From: CAXBNB01 sp049115735
Lineage (GTDB): Bacteria; Bacteroidota; Bacteroidia; Cytophagales; Cyclobacteriaceae
Length of the DNA: 64,000 nucleotides
Assembly: GCA_049115735.1 (NCBI GenBank)
Contig: JAGDZP010000005.1
Location: 1 to 64,000, forward strand
Direction: 5' to 3'
Position 1 is the first letter of the stretch, and the number at the start of each line of letters is the position of its first letter. The notes under the pieces are model-generated. The model did no database searches. It saw only the letters and a list, made by a program, of their open reading frames with translations, and had not been told where the DNA came from. Both the position numbers and the translations under genes were made by a program. This document shows, piece after piece, positions 1 to 8,686 of this stretch.

Positions 1-63
1 ACCTCAATAGAATTCAATTGGATGCATTCATTAGAAAATATAGCCAAGGTGCGAGCCAAGACG

Positions 64-107
64 AATAGCTCTGCTATTGTCTCGGTGCTGAACGAAGCTT
101 CAGCATC
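64..107. repeat. Two adjacent small inverted repeats
   Basis: AATAGC/GCTATT (64-69 and 73-78) is followed by GGTGCTGAA/TTCAGCATC (84-92 and 99-107, one G-T pair). With the terminator just downstream this makes three hairpins in a row. The arrangement looks like a structured repeat element rather than coding sequence. Confidence 0.45.
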
Positions 108-129
108 CGGTCTTTCACCCAAAGCAAGA

Positions 130-155
130 AGCTCTTCGTTAGAAGGGCTTTTTTT
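130..155 (+). terminator. Rho-independent terminator
   Basis: AGCTCTTC and GAAGGGCT form an 8-bp stem with a GTTA loop, followed by a run of six T. It would end transcription of whatever gene lies to the left of the window. Confidence 0.65.
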
Positions 156-268
156 GTTTATACTCTGGCCAGTTTTATTAGAATATAAAGAAATATGAAA
201 TTGGTTGTGACATAGGGTTGTCAGTGAGCATTAGTTCCTTCGTGCTCGAATCAAAAAAAGTAACTAAA

Positions 269-649
269 ATGACAACAAAAGAAGTAGCTGAAAAATTTGT
301 GGCGCTGATGCGCGAAAGTAAAACTGAACAAATCCATGAAGAGTTGTTTTCACCTGAGATTGAAAGTGTGGAACCGAAAGGCATGCCCAATCACTTTGTA
401 AAAGGTATGGATGCCATAAAGGAAAAAACCAAGCAGTGGCAGGATATGGTTGAAGCTGTTCATTCAGGAGAAGTAGGAGAACCGATCGTAGCAGACAATC
501 ACTTTGCGTGTACAATGAGCTATAGCTGCACATTCAAAGGAGCACCAGGTCCAACTGACATGGACGAAATATGTCTGTACACAGTAGAACATGGAAAGAT
601 CACTCGGGAGTCATATTTCTACAAGCCAGAGCTACAGCCTGCACAGTAA
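269..649 (+). CDS. NTF2-like / SnoaL-like protein
   Basis: This 126-residue protein has the length and pattern of the SnoaL/NTF2-like fold: N-terminal helices, then a cone-shaped sheet. The visible cues are an EELFSPEIES segment, a GMDAIKEKTKQW helix, and strands ending in GKITRESYFYKPE. Such proteins bind small ligands or act as small isomerases or hydrolases, but no substrate can be read here. The ATG at 269 was chosen over an in-frame TTG at 218, because the residues between are unlike the family and 269 gives a usual family length. It is a single gene closed by a hairpin terminator and convergent with the next gene. Assignment to the fold is fairly secure; the function is unknown. Confidence 0.75.
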   Translation: MTTKEVAEKFVALMRESKTEQIHEELFSPEIESVEPKGMPNHFVKGMDAIKEKTKQWQDMVEAVHSGEVGEPIVADNHFACTMSYSCTFKGAPGPTDMDEICLYTVEHGKITRESYFYKPELQPAQ

Positions 650-663
650 ATTAACCTCAGAAT

Positions 664-685
664 AGGCCCTCGTTCAAGAGGGCTT
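664..685. terminator. Terminator between convergent genes
   Basis: GCCCTC/GAGGGC with a six-base loop is flanked by A/T-rich sequence on both sides. It lies between the NTF2-like gene and the ceramidase-family gene and can serve both strands. Confidence 0.6.
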
Positions 686-700
686 AATTATTCCATGAAC

Positions 701-2071
701 TCATAGTGCCTCGGCATGTAAGTCTATGACTTTTTCTATCACCTCAGAAAAATATGCCCCGTTATAAGGACCAAACCAGTTCATGACCCTGGTCTCGTAT
801 TTGTCCAGATCGTACCATTCGTCCTTAGTGATATATCCAGCATAACCACCATTAAAGCTTGTAATAACCAGATTTAACCCGGCTTGCCTGGCCTTTTTGG
901 TAAGAGGCTCAACCAACTCGCCTGAAAAATCACAAGGGGTACCCACAAACAAAATGTTGCCAATTCGTAGGCTTGTAATCTCAGATGGGTAGCTACCCAT
1001 GAGTAGATCGAATACCCAGGGTCTGGCTCTGATGTTTTCGGAAATTCTGAAATGTGGTTGTCTTAAATACAATGGACTACTGAAATTGCCAAGTATTGAA
1101 TCATATTTTAACGGCACGGCATTTTGCATTAATGCGACCGGTTTCGACACTTCTTTGGCATAGTATTCTACTCTTGACCATTCCTTAGGTTGTGGGGCAA
1201 GGCTAGTCATACTTCCCATTGCACCAGCAGCGAACGCAGCAAAATCTATATTTTCCAGTACTTCTAGGTTTTTGCACAACTCACCAGGGTAGTCTGCGGA
1301 CAAATCGTGAAATCTATGACTCAGACAAGTAGAATGAGCAGAATATGTAGTTAGCAAGGCGGCCTCACCTGACTCATTCTCAAATTTCAGCATTCTTATC
1401 CATGGGTCAATAGTTCCTTTTTGATCCCCGACAAGGCGATTTCTTACCAGGTCCGCTGCTCTAATCTCCGCATATCCAACACCTGCTTTTTGTTTGTGCT
1501 TTTCGGCATTATAAATAGCTGAAGCCGCTGATTTGACAATGAAATCCACAACGGCCTGATCATAGCTTCCGGCAAACAACTCACCAGCCAAGCCTGTACC
1601 CCAACCTCCAATACTACAGTGACTGTGGCCTGCTGATAGGAATATGTTGCTGGCATTATACCCCATGCTATCCAAAGCTTCTGGCAACAGTCGGGTAACC
1701 TCCATAGGTACAATGAGCAAATCCATGGTGACGAATGCAGTTTTGCTCACGCCATTATCAAACACAAACGATTTAGCCCAAATCGTATCGTGGACATTGT
1801 CATACAGAGCTCCTTGCCTCTTGCCATATCCAGCGAGTGGCACTCTTTCCTCCGGAACCAGACTTTCTTTTCCCCATCCAATTTCCAGAGTATCTCCAAC
1901 AGAAATAATATCTGAAGCCTCCGTCTGACCCATAGCCTCCATGGTTTGGGAGTAATACTCCATCTCCTGATAGGGTGTTCTATCTACCCAGGTAAAAAGG
2001 AAAAGCGATATAATACTCAGAATGCCAATGAAAACGCCTAGCGTAATTAATATTCTTTTGAGAATTCTCAT
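701..2071 (-). CDS. Neutral/alkaline ceramidase-family hydrolase, membrane-anchored
   Basis: The protein has 456 residues: an N-terminal membrane segment at about 7-28, then a domain of the neutral/alkaline non-lysosomal ceramidase N-terminal family (PF04734). In that family a zinc amidase cleaves N-acyl-sphingosine. Visible family cues are a GHSH motif at 148-151 (THTHSGPGG-like block, likely zinc ligands), a conserved VRNR...DPWIRMLKF block near 209-230, and a histidine at 246 in YSAHSTC. It is shorter than true ceramidases (about 650 residues) and lacks their C-terminal domain, so the substrate may differ. Because it is membrane-anchored and faces the periplasm, lipid amides or lactones are possible. 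The family call is good; ceramidase activity itself is uncertain. Confidence 0.75.
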   Translation of the reverse strand: MRILKRILITLGVFIGILSIISLFLFTWVDRTPYQEMEYYSQTMEAMGQTEASDIISVGDTLEIGWGKESLVPEERVPLAGYGKRQGALYDNVHDTIWAKSFVFDNGVSKTAFVTMDLLIVPMEVTRLLPEALDSMGYNASNIFLSAGHSHCSIGGWGTGLAGELFAGSYDQAVVDFIVKSAASAIYNAEKHKQKAGVGYAEIRAADLVRNRLVGDQKGTIDPWIRMLKFENESGEAALLTTYSAHSTCLSHRFHDLSADYPGELCKNLEVLENIDFAAFAAGAMGSMTSLAPQPKEWSRVEYYAKEVSKPVALMQNAVPLKYDSILGNFSSPLYLRQPHFRISENIRARPWVFDLLMGSYPSEITSLRIGNILFVGTPCDFSGELVEPLTKKARQAGLNLVITSFNGGYAGYITKDEWYDLDKYETRVMNWFGPYNGAYFSEVIEKVIDLHAEAL

Positions 2072-2183
2072 TTTAAGAATTACAATTTATTTGTGGTAAA
2101 ACTAAGAGAATTGATATTCTTAAGTTTGCTTCATGAACTTTTTTAAACGTTGTGGCGTAATCATGTGTTGTTAAACTATTCCA

Positions 2184-2918
2184 ATGAAAAATCTCCTTTT
2201 TGTATTTTGTTCCGTTCTTGTAGCCTGCACCCCAAGCCCCGATCCACAAGTCATTATTGATAAATCCATTCTTGCTCATGGTGGGGAAAAATTTGAAAAG
2301 TCAGTAGTGAGTTATGATTTTAGAGATAAACATTACACCGGTCAAAGTATAGATGGAAAAGCATTTTATACCAGGGAGTTTGCAGATAGCATCGGGTTTG
2401 TTAGAGATGAGTTATCGAATAGCACCGAACTAAAACGGTACATAAATGATACGCTTGTAGAGCTGTCTCCGGAATGGCAGGTAAAATATGCCAATTCGGT
2501 GAATTCTGTGCTGTACTTTTTTCAACTACCCTACGGGCTCAACGATCCTGCGGTGAGGAAGAAGTATATTGGAGAGATTTATATCAACAAAGAACCATAC
2601 CACAAGATCCAGATCACATTTGGGCAGCAAGATGGAGGTGTGGACTTTGAAGATGTGTTTGTTTACTGGATTCATCAGCATGATTTTACCCTGGACTACC
2701 TGGCGTATTCCTACATCACGGATGGTGGAGGGACAAGGTTTAGGCAGGCTATTAATCGCCGAAAGGTGAATGGTATAATCGTACAGGACTATGTAAATAT
2801 GAAAGCCGAATCAAAAAATGTCCCGGTTGAAAAACATGATCAATATTTCATTGATGGGCGCTTGCTCGAACTCTCTAGGATCATCAATGAAAACGTAGTG
2901 GTGAAGAAAGCTAAATGA
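2184..2918 (+). CDS. Putative lipoprotein, DUF6503-like
   Basis: The 244-residue product starts with a lipoprotein signal (hydrophobic stretch ending VLVAC, Cys15). It resembles the Bacteroidota DUF6503-type lipoproteins: an ILAHGGEKFEKS helix is followed by alternating strands, like the LolA/LppX half-barrel that carries hydrophobic ligands. That fold link is inference. The gene is divergent from the ceramidase-family gene and convergent with lipA (12-base gap). No enzyme motif was seen. It probably sits on the periplasmic face of an envelope membrane. Confidence 0.65.
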   Translation: MKNLLFVFCSVLVACTPSPDPQVIIDKSILAHGGEKFEKSVVSYDFRDKHYTGQSIDGKAFYTREFADSIGFVRDELSNSTELKRYINDTLVELSPEWQVKYANSVNSVLYFFQLPYGLNDPAVRKKYIGEIYINKEPYHKIQITFGQQDGGVDFEDVFVYWIHQHDFTLDYLAYSYITDGGGTRFRQAINRRKVNGIIVQDYVNMKAESKNVPVEKHDQYFIDGRLLELSRIINENVVVKKAK

Positions 2919-2930
2919 CTAGTCTATTAG

Positions 2931-3818
2931 CTAGATTGGTACATTTACATGCCTTTCAGCATGATAAGAAGAGCGCACCAAAGGATCAGATTCCACGTAC
3001 TTGATTCCTCGATTTAGCCCCTCTTCTTTATATTGGGCAAACTTATCGGGATGAATGAATTCCGCCACTTCAATGTGTCTTTTGGTAGGCTGTAGATACT
3101 GACCAAGGGTAAGGATATCACAGCCATTTTCGGCCAGATCGTCCATAGCTTTAAATAACTCTTCTTCTTTTTCCCCAAGCCCGAGCATAATACCAGTCTT
3201 GGTTCTTTGACCATACTCTTTAGTCAGTCGGATTTGTTCGAGACTTCTGGAATACTTGGCCTGCGGACGTACGCGTCGGTATAGGCTCTCCACAGTTTCC
3301 ATATTGTGTGAAACCACTTCCTGGCCTGGACTGATCATAGTATACAAAGCCTCCCACTTACCTTTTACATCTGGTATTAAGGTTTCAATGGTAGTCTGCG
3401 GTGAAAGTTTCTTCGTCTCAACAACGGTTCTATGCCAGATATCCGCTCCCTTATCTTTAAGTTCATCGCGGTTCACCGAAGTAATAACGGCATGTTTGAC
3501 GCCCATCAGGTGGATTGCCTTGGCTACTCTTTCCGGTTCTTGTTCATCATACTCCGGAGGTCGTCCAGTAGCCACAGCACAGAAAGTGCAACTCCTGGTA
3601 CAAACATTCCCAAGAATCATAAATGTGGCCGTACCTGCTCCCCAGCATTCGCCCATATTTGGACAATTACCACTCTCACAAATTGTATGGAGTTTGTGCT
3701 CATCAACTAGCTTCCTCACGTTGGCGTAGTTATGACCCGTTGGAAGTTTCACCCTCAACCAGTCAGGTTTTTTCGTACGCTTGGTTTTCTCAGCATCTAC
3801 TACCGGCAATTCAATCAT
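2931..3818 (-). CDS. lipA: Lipoyl synthase
   Basis: LipA inserts two sulfur atoms into protein-bound octanoyl groups to make lipoyl cofactors, for example on the glycine cleavage H protein and 2-oxoacid dehydrogenases. Both iron-sulfur clusters can be read. The auxiliary cluster cysteines are C47, C52 and C58 in the CESGNCPNMGEC motif. The radical-SAM cysteines are C73, C77 and C80 in CTRSCTFC. The conserved RSSYHA near the C-terminus supplies the serine ligand of the auxiliary cluster. The 295-residue length is normal. The gene stands alone between convergent and codirectional neighbours. It serves GcvP function indirectly (gcvP lies at 51.7 kb). Confidence 0.97.
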   Translation of the reverse strand: MIELPVVDAEKTKRTKKPDWLRVKLPTGHNYANVRKLVDEHKLHTICESGNCPNMGECWGAGTATFMILGNVCTRSCTFCAVATGRPPEYDEQEPERVAKAIHLMGVKHAVITSVNRDELKDKGADIWHRTVVETKKLSPQTTIETLIPDVKGKWEALYTMISPGQEVVSHNMETVESLYRRVRPQAKYSRSLEQIRLTKEYGQRTKTGIMLGLGEKEEELFKAMDDLAENGCDILTLGQYLQPTKRHIEVAEFIHPDKFAQYKEEGLNRGIKYVESDPLVRSSYHAERHVNVPI

Positions 3819-3885
3819 ATCTAAAAAATTTACGCAAAGAAACTAGTTCAGTTGCCAATTTCCAATGGCACTGGGACAAAGGCGA

Positions 3886-4581
3886 CTATTTTCTACTTCC
3901 GTAAAAAAGTGTCAGGTATAGAGACGAGAATATGGCCCTGTTGGGTTGGGTGGGAACGATAATTATTTTCTCTGTAAAAGCTTCCAGCTGAGCACCTACC
4001 TCAAATCCAGTGACATTGCTCTTAAAGGCACCCATTTCAAACATGAGACCAGCCTTGGCGTTTAGACCGAATTTTAATTTGGATTGGCCTAGTCCTTGAA
4101 AAATATGACCAGTACCGGTTATCGTACTTGGTGACATTTTACGATGGTCAAATTGTGCTGCTGTTTCACTTGTGCGGACGTAATATGGAGCCACCACACC
4201 AATTGTTGGACCGGCGGCAGTTGTGAAAATGATTTGCACGCCTTGCTGAGGAGCTTTCTTAAAGAGCAAGAAGTCTCTACCGTAAAAACCTCTTACCGAA
4301 TACAAATAATTTCTTTTCGGATATAGGAATGGGCTCCCTTGAGAAGAAATTCTAATTTCTTTTGGGTGCTTTACGTTCATCAATTCAAAACCAAAAGTCT
4401 TGAACTGCCTCTCAGTAATTGCATTTGCCCACTTGAAAGTAAATCCACCGATTAGGCCACCGTTTGTATTTTTGTTAATCCCCCAGGTAAATTCCTTTGT
4501 ATACTCATAGTTTCCATCAGATTGCGCCAATGAAGTGGTGGTAACAATTATTATAAGCAATATGGTCCAGAGAAATCTCAT
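3886..4581 (-). CDS. Outer-membrane beta-barrel-like protein
   Basis: The 231-residue protein carries a clear Sec signal peptide (MRFLWTILLIIIVTTTSLAQ). The mature part consists of alternating hydrophobic and polar strands rich in G, F and Y, ending in aromatic strands (SSLYLTLFYGSRK), as in small outer-membrane barrels. The ATG at 4581 was preferred to the TTG at 4593 because it starts directly at the signal peptide. I do not recognise a named family. It lies upstream of lipA in the same direction, but a 67-base gap makes cotranscription uncertain. Confidence 0.6.
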   Translation of the reverse strand: MRFLWTILLIIIVTTTSLAQSDGNYEYTKEFTWGINKNTNGGLIGGFTFKWANAITERQFKTFGFELMNVKHPKEIRISSQGSPFLYPKRNYLYSVRGFYGRDFLLFKKAPQQGVQIIFTTAAGPTIGVVAPYYVRTSETAAQFDHRKMSPSTITGTGHIFQGLGQSKLKFGLNAKAGLMFEMGAFKSNVTGFEVGAQLEAFTEKIIIVPTQPNRAIFSSLYLTLFYGSRK

Positions 4582-4633
4582 CTTATGAAGCAATACTATA
4601 ACAATTCAAATGGCTTTCCCATTATTCATAAAG

Positions 4634-4641
4634 CAAAATTA
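4634..4641 (-). promoter_or_regulatory. -7 promoter element for the barrel gene
   Basis: On the minus strand the octamer is TAATTTTG, a match to the Bacteroidota -7 consensus TAnnTTTG, about 53 bases before the ATG at 4581. No clear -33 element was found, so this is tentative. Confidence 0.3.
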
Positions 4642-4766
4642 ATTCAAGAACTCTTTGATTTAACCTTCGACTGCCCAAGTTTTGCGTTTTTCATTGCAAG
4701 AGTCCCTTCCGTTTGGAATGGTAACAGTGCAAAACCTTTCATGAAAAAAACGTATACAGCTTTTTG

Positions 4767-4774
4767 TATTTTTG
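4767..4774 (+). promoter_or_regulatory. -7 promoter element for cysS
   Basis: TATTTTTG matches TAnnTTTG exactly. Transcription would begin near 4781, giving a leader of only about ten bases before the ATG at 4791. The -33 region is weak. Confidence 0.45.
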
Positions 4775-4790
4775 ATCATTAGACGTACTC

Positions 4791-6281
4791 ATGCTCACAG
4801 CCTTAAGAATTCAAAACTCCCTTACTGGTAAAAAGGAATTATTCGAACCGATAAATGCACCTTATGTAGGGATGTATGTCTGTGGACCAACTGTGTACTC
4901 TGATGTTCACCTCGGCAATGTGAGGACGTTTCTCAGCTTTGATGTAATTTATCGCTATTTGAAGCAGCTTGGATACAAGGTGAGGTATGTGCGGAATATC
5001 ACAGATGTAGGGCACCTTGTTGACGATGCAGATGCTGGTGAAGATAAAATTGGGAAGAAGGCCAAACTGGAGAATTTAGAGCCGATGGAAATAGTACAGC
5101 GCTATACACAGGATTTTCATCAGGTTATGGCTCAGTTTAATGCGCTACCTCCTAGTATAGAACCTTCCGCCACAGGACACATTGTTGAGCAAATCGACAT
5201 GGTTCAAAAACTTCTGGATAATGGTTTGGCTTATGAAAGTAATGGTTCGGTATACTTCAATGTAGATGAGTACCAAAAAAATAACCATTACGGAAAATTA
5301 TCAGGCAGAAAGATAGATGAGTTGATAACCAACACCAGGGAGTTGGATGGCCAGGATGAAAAGAAAAGTAATGTAGACTTTGCCCTGTGGAAAAATGCCA
5401 GTGATGGACACATCATGAGATGGCCTTCTCCATGGGGTGTGGGTTTTCCAGGTTGGCATCTGGAATGTACAGTGATGGGTACTAAATATCTGGGTAAAAC
5501 CTTTGATATACATGGTGGGGGAATGGATCTTAAATTTCCACATCATGAATGTGAACTGGCACAATCGGCCGGATCGCATGGACAAGACCCTGTTAAGTAT
5601 TGGATACATACCAATATGCTGACTGTTAATGGTCAGAAAATGAGTAAGTCCCTGGGTAATTCCTTTTTGCCCAGGGAGTTGTTTGCCGGAGATCATGAAC
5701 TACTTGATCGGGCCTATTCACCAATGACTGTGAGGTTCTTTATGCTCCAGTCGCATTATGCGAGCACTCTGGATTTTTCCAATGACGCTCTACTGGCTGC
5801 AAACAAAGGGTATAAGAAACTCATGAATGGATTAAGAACCCTGAATAAAATTGAGGTTGCCGCGGACGCTGAAAAGGCACTCAATGAAAAAATAGTTGGG
5901 CAGATCAACCAATTATGTGACAATTGCTTCCGTGCTATGAACGACGATTTCAATACGGCACTTACAATTGGACACTTATTTAACCTACTCAAAAAAATCA
6001 ATTCCATTCAAACACAAAACCTAAGTACAGCCGAAATTGGAGAAGAAACATTCAACAGGATGAAGACAACCTTCAATTCTTTTGTTTCTGATGTACTTGG
6101 ATTAAAGGAAGAGGATAACCTGGATTCTGAGGGCTTACTTCAAGTACTGATCGACATCTATCGAGAAGCTAAGGAAGCCAAGGATTACGATAAAGTGGAT
6201 GAAATCAGGAACCAACTGAAGCAACAAGGGGTGGTGCTGAAGGACATGAAATCTGGAATAGATTGGGCCTATGAGGAGTAA
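4791..6281 (+). CDS. cysS: Cysteine--tRNA ligase
   Basis: This class I aminoacyl-tRNA synthetase charges tRNA-Cys. The 496-residue sequence shows the zinc-binding Cys31 in YVCGPTVYS, the HIGH-like HLGN at 40-43, the zinc-site block GWHLEC and HHECE (about 221-254), and KMSKS at 283-287 followed by LGN. The C-terminal DALR-type helical domain is present, and the length is typical. The ATG at 4791 follows a -7 promoter element closely. It appears monocistronic: about 120 bases and a new promoter-like element separate it from the TPR gene. Confidence 0.97.
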   Translation: MLTALRIQNSLTGKKELFEPINAPYVGMYVCGPTVYSDVHLGNVRTFLSFDVIYRYLKQLGYKVRYVRNITDVGHLVDDADAGEDKIGKKAKLENLEPMEIVQRYTQDFHQVMAQFNALPPSIEPSATGHIVEQIDMVQKLLDNGLAYESNGSVYFNVDEYQKNNHYGKLSGRKIDELITNTRELDGQDEKKSNVDFALWKNASDGHIMRWPSPWGVGFPGWHLECTVMGTKYLGKTFDIHGGGMDLKFPHHECELAQSAGSHGQDPVKYWIHTNMLTVNGQKMSKSLGNSFLPRELFAGDHELLDRAYSPMTVRFFMLQSHYASTLDFSNDALLAANKGYKKLMNGLRTLNKIEVAADAEKALNEKIVGQINQLCDNCFRAMNDDFNTALTIGHLFNLLKKINSIQTQNLSTAEIGEETFNRMKTTFNSFVSDVLGLKEEDNLDSEGLLQVLIDIYREAKEAKDYDKVDEIRNQLKQQGVVLKDMKSGIDWAYEE

Positions 6282-6374
6282 ACAATGCTTTCAAACTCAC
6301 GAAATCTTGGAATTGCTAATATCGGATGCATTCAAATGATTTTGGGCATATTTATGTTAATATCAAATAATTGC

Positions 6375-6382
6375 TAAATTTG
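6375..6382 (+). promoter_or_regulatory. -7 promoter element for the TPR gene
   Basis: TAAATTTG matches TAnnTTTG; a partial -33 (TTTATG at 6351-6356) lies upstream. The start codon is 21 bases downstream. Confidence 0.45.
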
Positions 6383-6402
6383 CGACCTGAATTTTTCAAA
6401 GC

Positions 6403-7107
6403 ATGGCAAAAAAGAATAAAAATACTGAACCTGCGGGAGGCGATTTGCTGGAGAACCCGGAAGCGCTAGCGGAACAGTTTTCAAGAACGGAGCAGTTCGT
6501 AGAGAAGAATAAAAATGCCGTTATGGCAGTTGGAGGGTTGTTTTTGGCCGTAATCCTTGGGTACATGTTTTACAACTACTATGTGACCGAGCAGGACAAG
6601 AATGCACAGCGTGATTTGTACCAGGCAGTATACTATTTTGAAGCAGATAGCCTTGGTAGAGCTTTGAATGGAGATGGCAACAACTTTGGTTTTTTAGAAA
6701 TCATCGACGAATATAGTGTAACCAACACTGCCAATATTGCTAATTATTATGCCGGCACCACATACCTGAAAATGGGAGATTTTGATAATGCCATAGTCTA
6801 CCTTGACCAGTTCAGTGCATCAGACTACTTGATACAGGCACGGGCATATTCGTTGATTGGAGATGCTTACATGGGACTTGAAGATTATGAATCAGCTGCT
6901 TCCTATTACGAAAAAGCGGCAGGCTATAACCCTAACAAAGAATTTAGTCCAGTCTACCTGACGAAAGCGGCAATCGCCAATGAGAAGCTCGACAACATAG
7001 AATCTGCAATCGCAAATTACCAAACAATATTGGATGATTACTTCGGTGCGACTGAGTATCAGGATGCGAAAAAACACAAAGCCAGGCTAGAAGGCTTACT
7101 GAACTAG
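6403..7107 (+). CDS. Membrane-anchored tetratricopeptide-repeat protein
   Basis: The 234-residue protein has a charged cytoplasmic N-terminus, one membrane segment at about 39-60, and a C-terminal domain with TPR-like helical pairs. Examples are AGTTYLKMGDFDNAIVYLDQ and IGDAYMGLEDYESAASYYEK. The layout resembles YfgM-type ancillary membrane proteins, which work with periplasmic chaperones and the Sec translocon; that role is inference. The gene is followed by a strong terminator and then ribH, a neighbourhood I recall from other Bacteroidota. No catalytic motif is present. Confidence 0.8.
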   Translation: MAKKNKNTEPAGGDLLENPEALAEQFSRTEQFVEKNKNAVMAVGGLFLAVILGYMFYNYYVTEQDKNAQRDLYQAVYYFEADSLGRALNGDGNNFGFLEIIDEYSVTNTANIANYYAGTTYLKMGDFDNAIVYLDQFSASDYLIQARAYSLIGDAYMGLEDYESAASYYEKAAGYNPNKEFSPVYLTKAAIANEKLDNIESAIANYQTILDDYFGATEYQDAKKHKARLEGLLN

Positions 7108-7125
7108 GGAACAAAAAATCTAATG

Positions 7126-7157
7126 AAAAGGGATGGGATTGTTCTCATCCCTTTTTT
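7126..7157 (+). terminator. Rho-independent terminator after the TPR gene
   Basis: AAAAGGGATG/CATCCCTTTT forms a 10-bp stem followed by more T residues. It lies only 35 bases before ribH, for which I see no clear promoter, so ribH may depend on read-through. Confidence 0.75.
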
Positions 7158-7191
7158 ATTTTACCTCATATCATAAATTCAATCGTCTCAC

Positions 7192-7668
7192 ATGGCTAGT
7201 ACGGCAAAAAACCTTAGTGACTACAGTTCAAAAAACATTCAGGACATTTCCACCAAGCGTTTTGCTATTGTGGTCTCGGAGTGGAATGAAGAAGTGACAG
7301 AGTCGTTATACAATGGGGCATATGAAACGTTGGTGGCACATGGAGCAAAAACAGAGAACATCGCCAGAGTAGATGTTCCCGGCAGTTTTGAGCTGAGCTT
7401 AGGCTCTCAAAAAATGGCTCAAAAAGATGACATTGACGCTGTGATATGTATTGGATGTGTGATACAGGGAGAAACCAAACATTTCGACTTTATTTGTGAT
7501 GCGGTAGCTCAGGGCATTACCAATGTTTCCCTGAAGTACGACAAGCCAGTTATCTTCGGCGTGCTGACTCCAAATACTCAGAAACAGGCCCTTGATCGGG
7601 CTGGAGGAAAGCATGGCAACAAAGGAGATGAAGCAGCCATTACAGCCATCAAGATGCTCAACCTATAG
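7192..7668 (+). CDS. ribH: 6,7-dimethyl-8-ribityllumazine synthase
   Basis: RibH condenses 5-amino-6-ribitylamino-uracil with dihydroxybutanone phosphate in the penultimate step of riboflavin synthesis, usually as a 60-subunit or pentameric shell. Family signatures are visible in order: FAIVVSEWNEEVT (substrate-binding Trp), VPGSFELS, CIGCVIQGETKHFDFICDAV with the catalytic histidine, and FGVLTPNTQKQALDRAGG. The length of 158 residues is normal. No other rib gene is nearby, so the pathway is dispersed. It is convergent with the TerB-like gene at 7703. Confidence 0.97.
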   Translation: MASTAKNLSDYSSKNIQDISTKRFAIVVSEWNEEVTESLYNGAYETLVAHGAKTENIARVDVPGSFELSLGSQKMAQKDDIDAVICIGCVIQGETKHFDFICDAVAQGITNVSLKYDKPVIFGVLTPNTQKQALDRAGGKHGNKGDEAAITAIKMLNL

Positions 7669-7702
7669 ATAGATTTTATCTTACAAAATTGAGTTGAGAG
7701 GA

Positions 7703-8155
7703 TTATCTTCCTATTTTGTTTTGGCTAATGACGAAATTCAACCTGGTGTAAGTTTCTTTCAAATCATTTCCAGCACTCACATTACTACTCACGCTTTTCA
7801 CAAGCTCATCTACAATGGTTCTTTTGAATCCTAACTCCCGGGCATAGTCCTTGCAAATCTGCATCTCCCGGTAATCTATATGGCCATCGGCCATCATCAT
7901 CCGCGTAAAGTTATAAATGAACTCAAACCGTTCTTCATCAGTATCGGGTACCATGAACGGAATATTATCCTTTTCTTCTTTGATTCTATCTACCTGCTTT
8001 TGACTCATATTGAGCCCATTTCCTATTTCATAAATCAGTTTCAGTTCATCTTCATGTACCTTTGTATCAGCCATCAATACCTCCCACAAAGATTTTACAT
8101 GGCTTCTGTTGAGCTCTTTTTTGCGTTTTGCTTTTTTTGAAAAAATGCCAAACAT
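7703..8155 (-). CDS. TerB-like domain protein, copy 2
   Basis: The 150-residue all-helical protein begins with a short basic segment (KKAKRKKELNRSH) and contains a TerB/DjlA-like helical bundle. Acidic motifs such as MADTKVHEDEL and MADGHIDYREMQICKDYARELG are of the type that binds metal in TerB. It is a close paralogue of the next gene upstream (8225-8686), sharing the MFGxxSKK start, the layout and the C-terminal SxNVxAGNDLxExYxRL block, so the two arose by tandem duplication. Function is unknown. TerB proteins elsewhere belong to tellurite/stress-response membrane systems, but no other ter gene is present. Confidence 0.75.
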   Translation of the reverse strand: MFGIFSKKAKRKKELNRSHVKSLWEVLMADTKVHEDELKLIYEIGNGLNMSQKQVDRIKEEKDNIPFMVPDTDEERFEFIYNFTRMMMADGHIDYREMQICKDYARELGFKRTIVDELVKSVSSNVSAGNDLKETYTRLNFVISQNKIGR

Positions 8156-8224
8156 ATCACATTTGATTTAGGGTGTTCTTATTTCCAATAAAGATAAGAA
8201 ATTATGAACTAAAATGAGCAGTTC

Positions 8225-8686
8225 CTACTTTTCGCGAATAAGTGAATATAATCTTCTATATGACTCGTTCAGATCGTTACCCGCTCCTACATTGGCACTG
8301 ATCTTTTCTACCAGATCTTCGACGATGCTCATGTCATAACCCAACTTAACCGCATAGTCCTTGCACATTTCTTTTTCCCTGTAGTCGATATCGCCATCCA
8401 CCATCATCATGTAGGTGAGGTCGTAGATAAAATGAAACCTCTCCTCTATAGTCTCCGGTTTGATAAATGATAAATCCTCCTTATTGGCGCTTATTCCATC
8501 GTTATTGGCAATTATTTCGTCTACTTCCTTAGGTGTTAATTTGTGAAATTTGGCCCTTTCATGAAGCATTTTAAGCTCATTCTGATGAGTCTTACCATCA
8601 GCGAGTAGCATTTCATAAAGTGAGTTGATGTGACTTTTGGCTAGCTTCTTTTTAGCTTTTTCCTTTTTTGAAGAAAATCCGAACAT
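8225..8686 (-). CDS. TerB-like domain protein, copy 1
   Basis: This 153-residue paralogue of the downstream gene has the same lysine-rich start and TerB-like bundle (LADGKTHQNELKML, MVDGDIDYREKEMCKDYAVKLG). It carries a four-residue insertion near 68-71 relative to its neighbour. It is transcribed first of the pair, with a 69-base gap between them. Keeping both copies suggests they form a heteromer or have divided a role; this is inference. Confidence 0.75.
   Translation of the reverse strand: MFGFSSKKEKAKKKLAKSHINSLYEMLLADGKTHQNELKMLHERAKFHKLTPKEVDEIIANNDGISANKEDLSFIKPETIEERFHFIYDLTYMMMVDGDIDYREKEMCKDYAVKLGYDMSIVEDLVEKISANVGAGNDLNESYRRLYSLIREK

Larger units (their letters stand above)
1..198 (+). 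other. Open frame entering from the left edge; possible GIY-YIG remnant
   Basis: Frame 1 is open from base 1 to the TGA at 196-198, but its C-terminal part crosses three hairpins and a T-run, so it is probably not a functional coding end. In another frame the bases around 150-180 read FFVYTLASF, which resembles the first beta-strand of GIY-YIG nucleases, followed directly by a stop. I therefore suspect decayed or repeat-like DNA next to a lost GIY-YIG gene. This resemblance is short and from memory only. Confidence 0.2.

Noticed and set aside
218..268. Upstream TTG start for the NTF2-like protein
   Set aside because: It adds 17 residues with no family similarity; the ATG at 269 gives the usual length.
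2931..3818. Long frames on the plus strand inside lipA
   Set aside because: They are shadows of lipA, which has all expected cysteine motifs.
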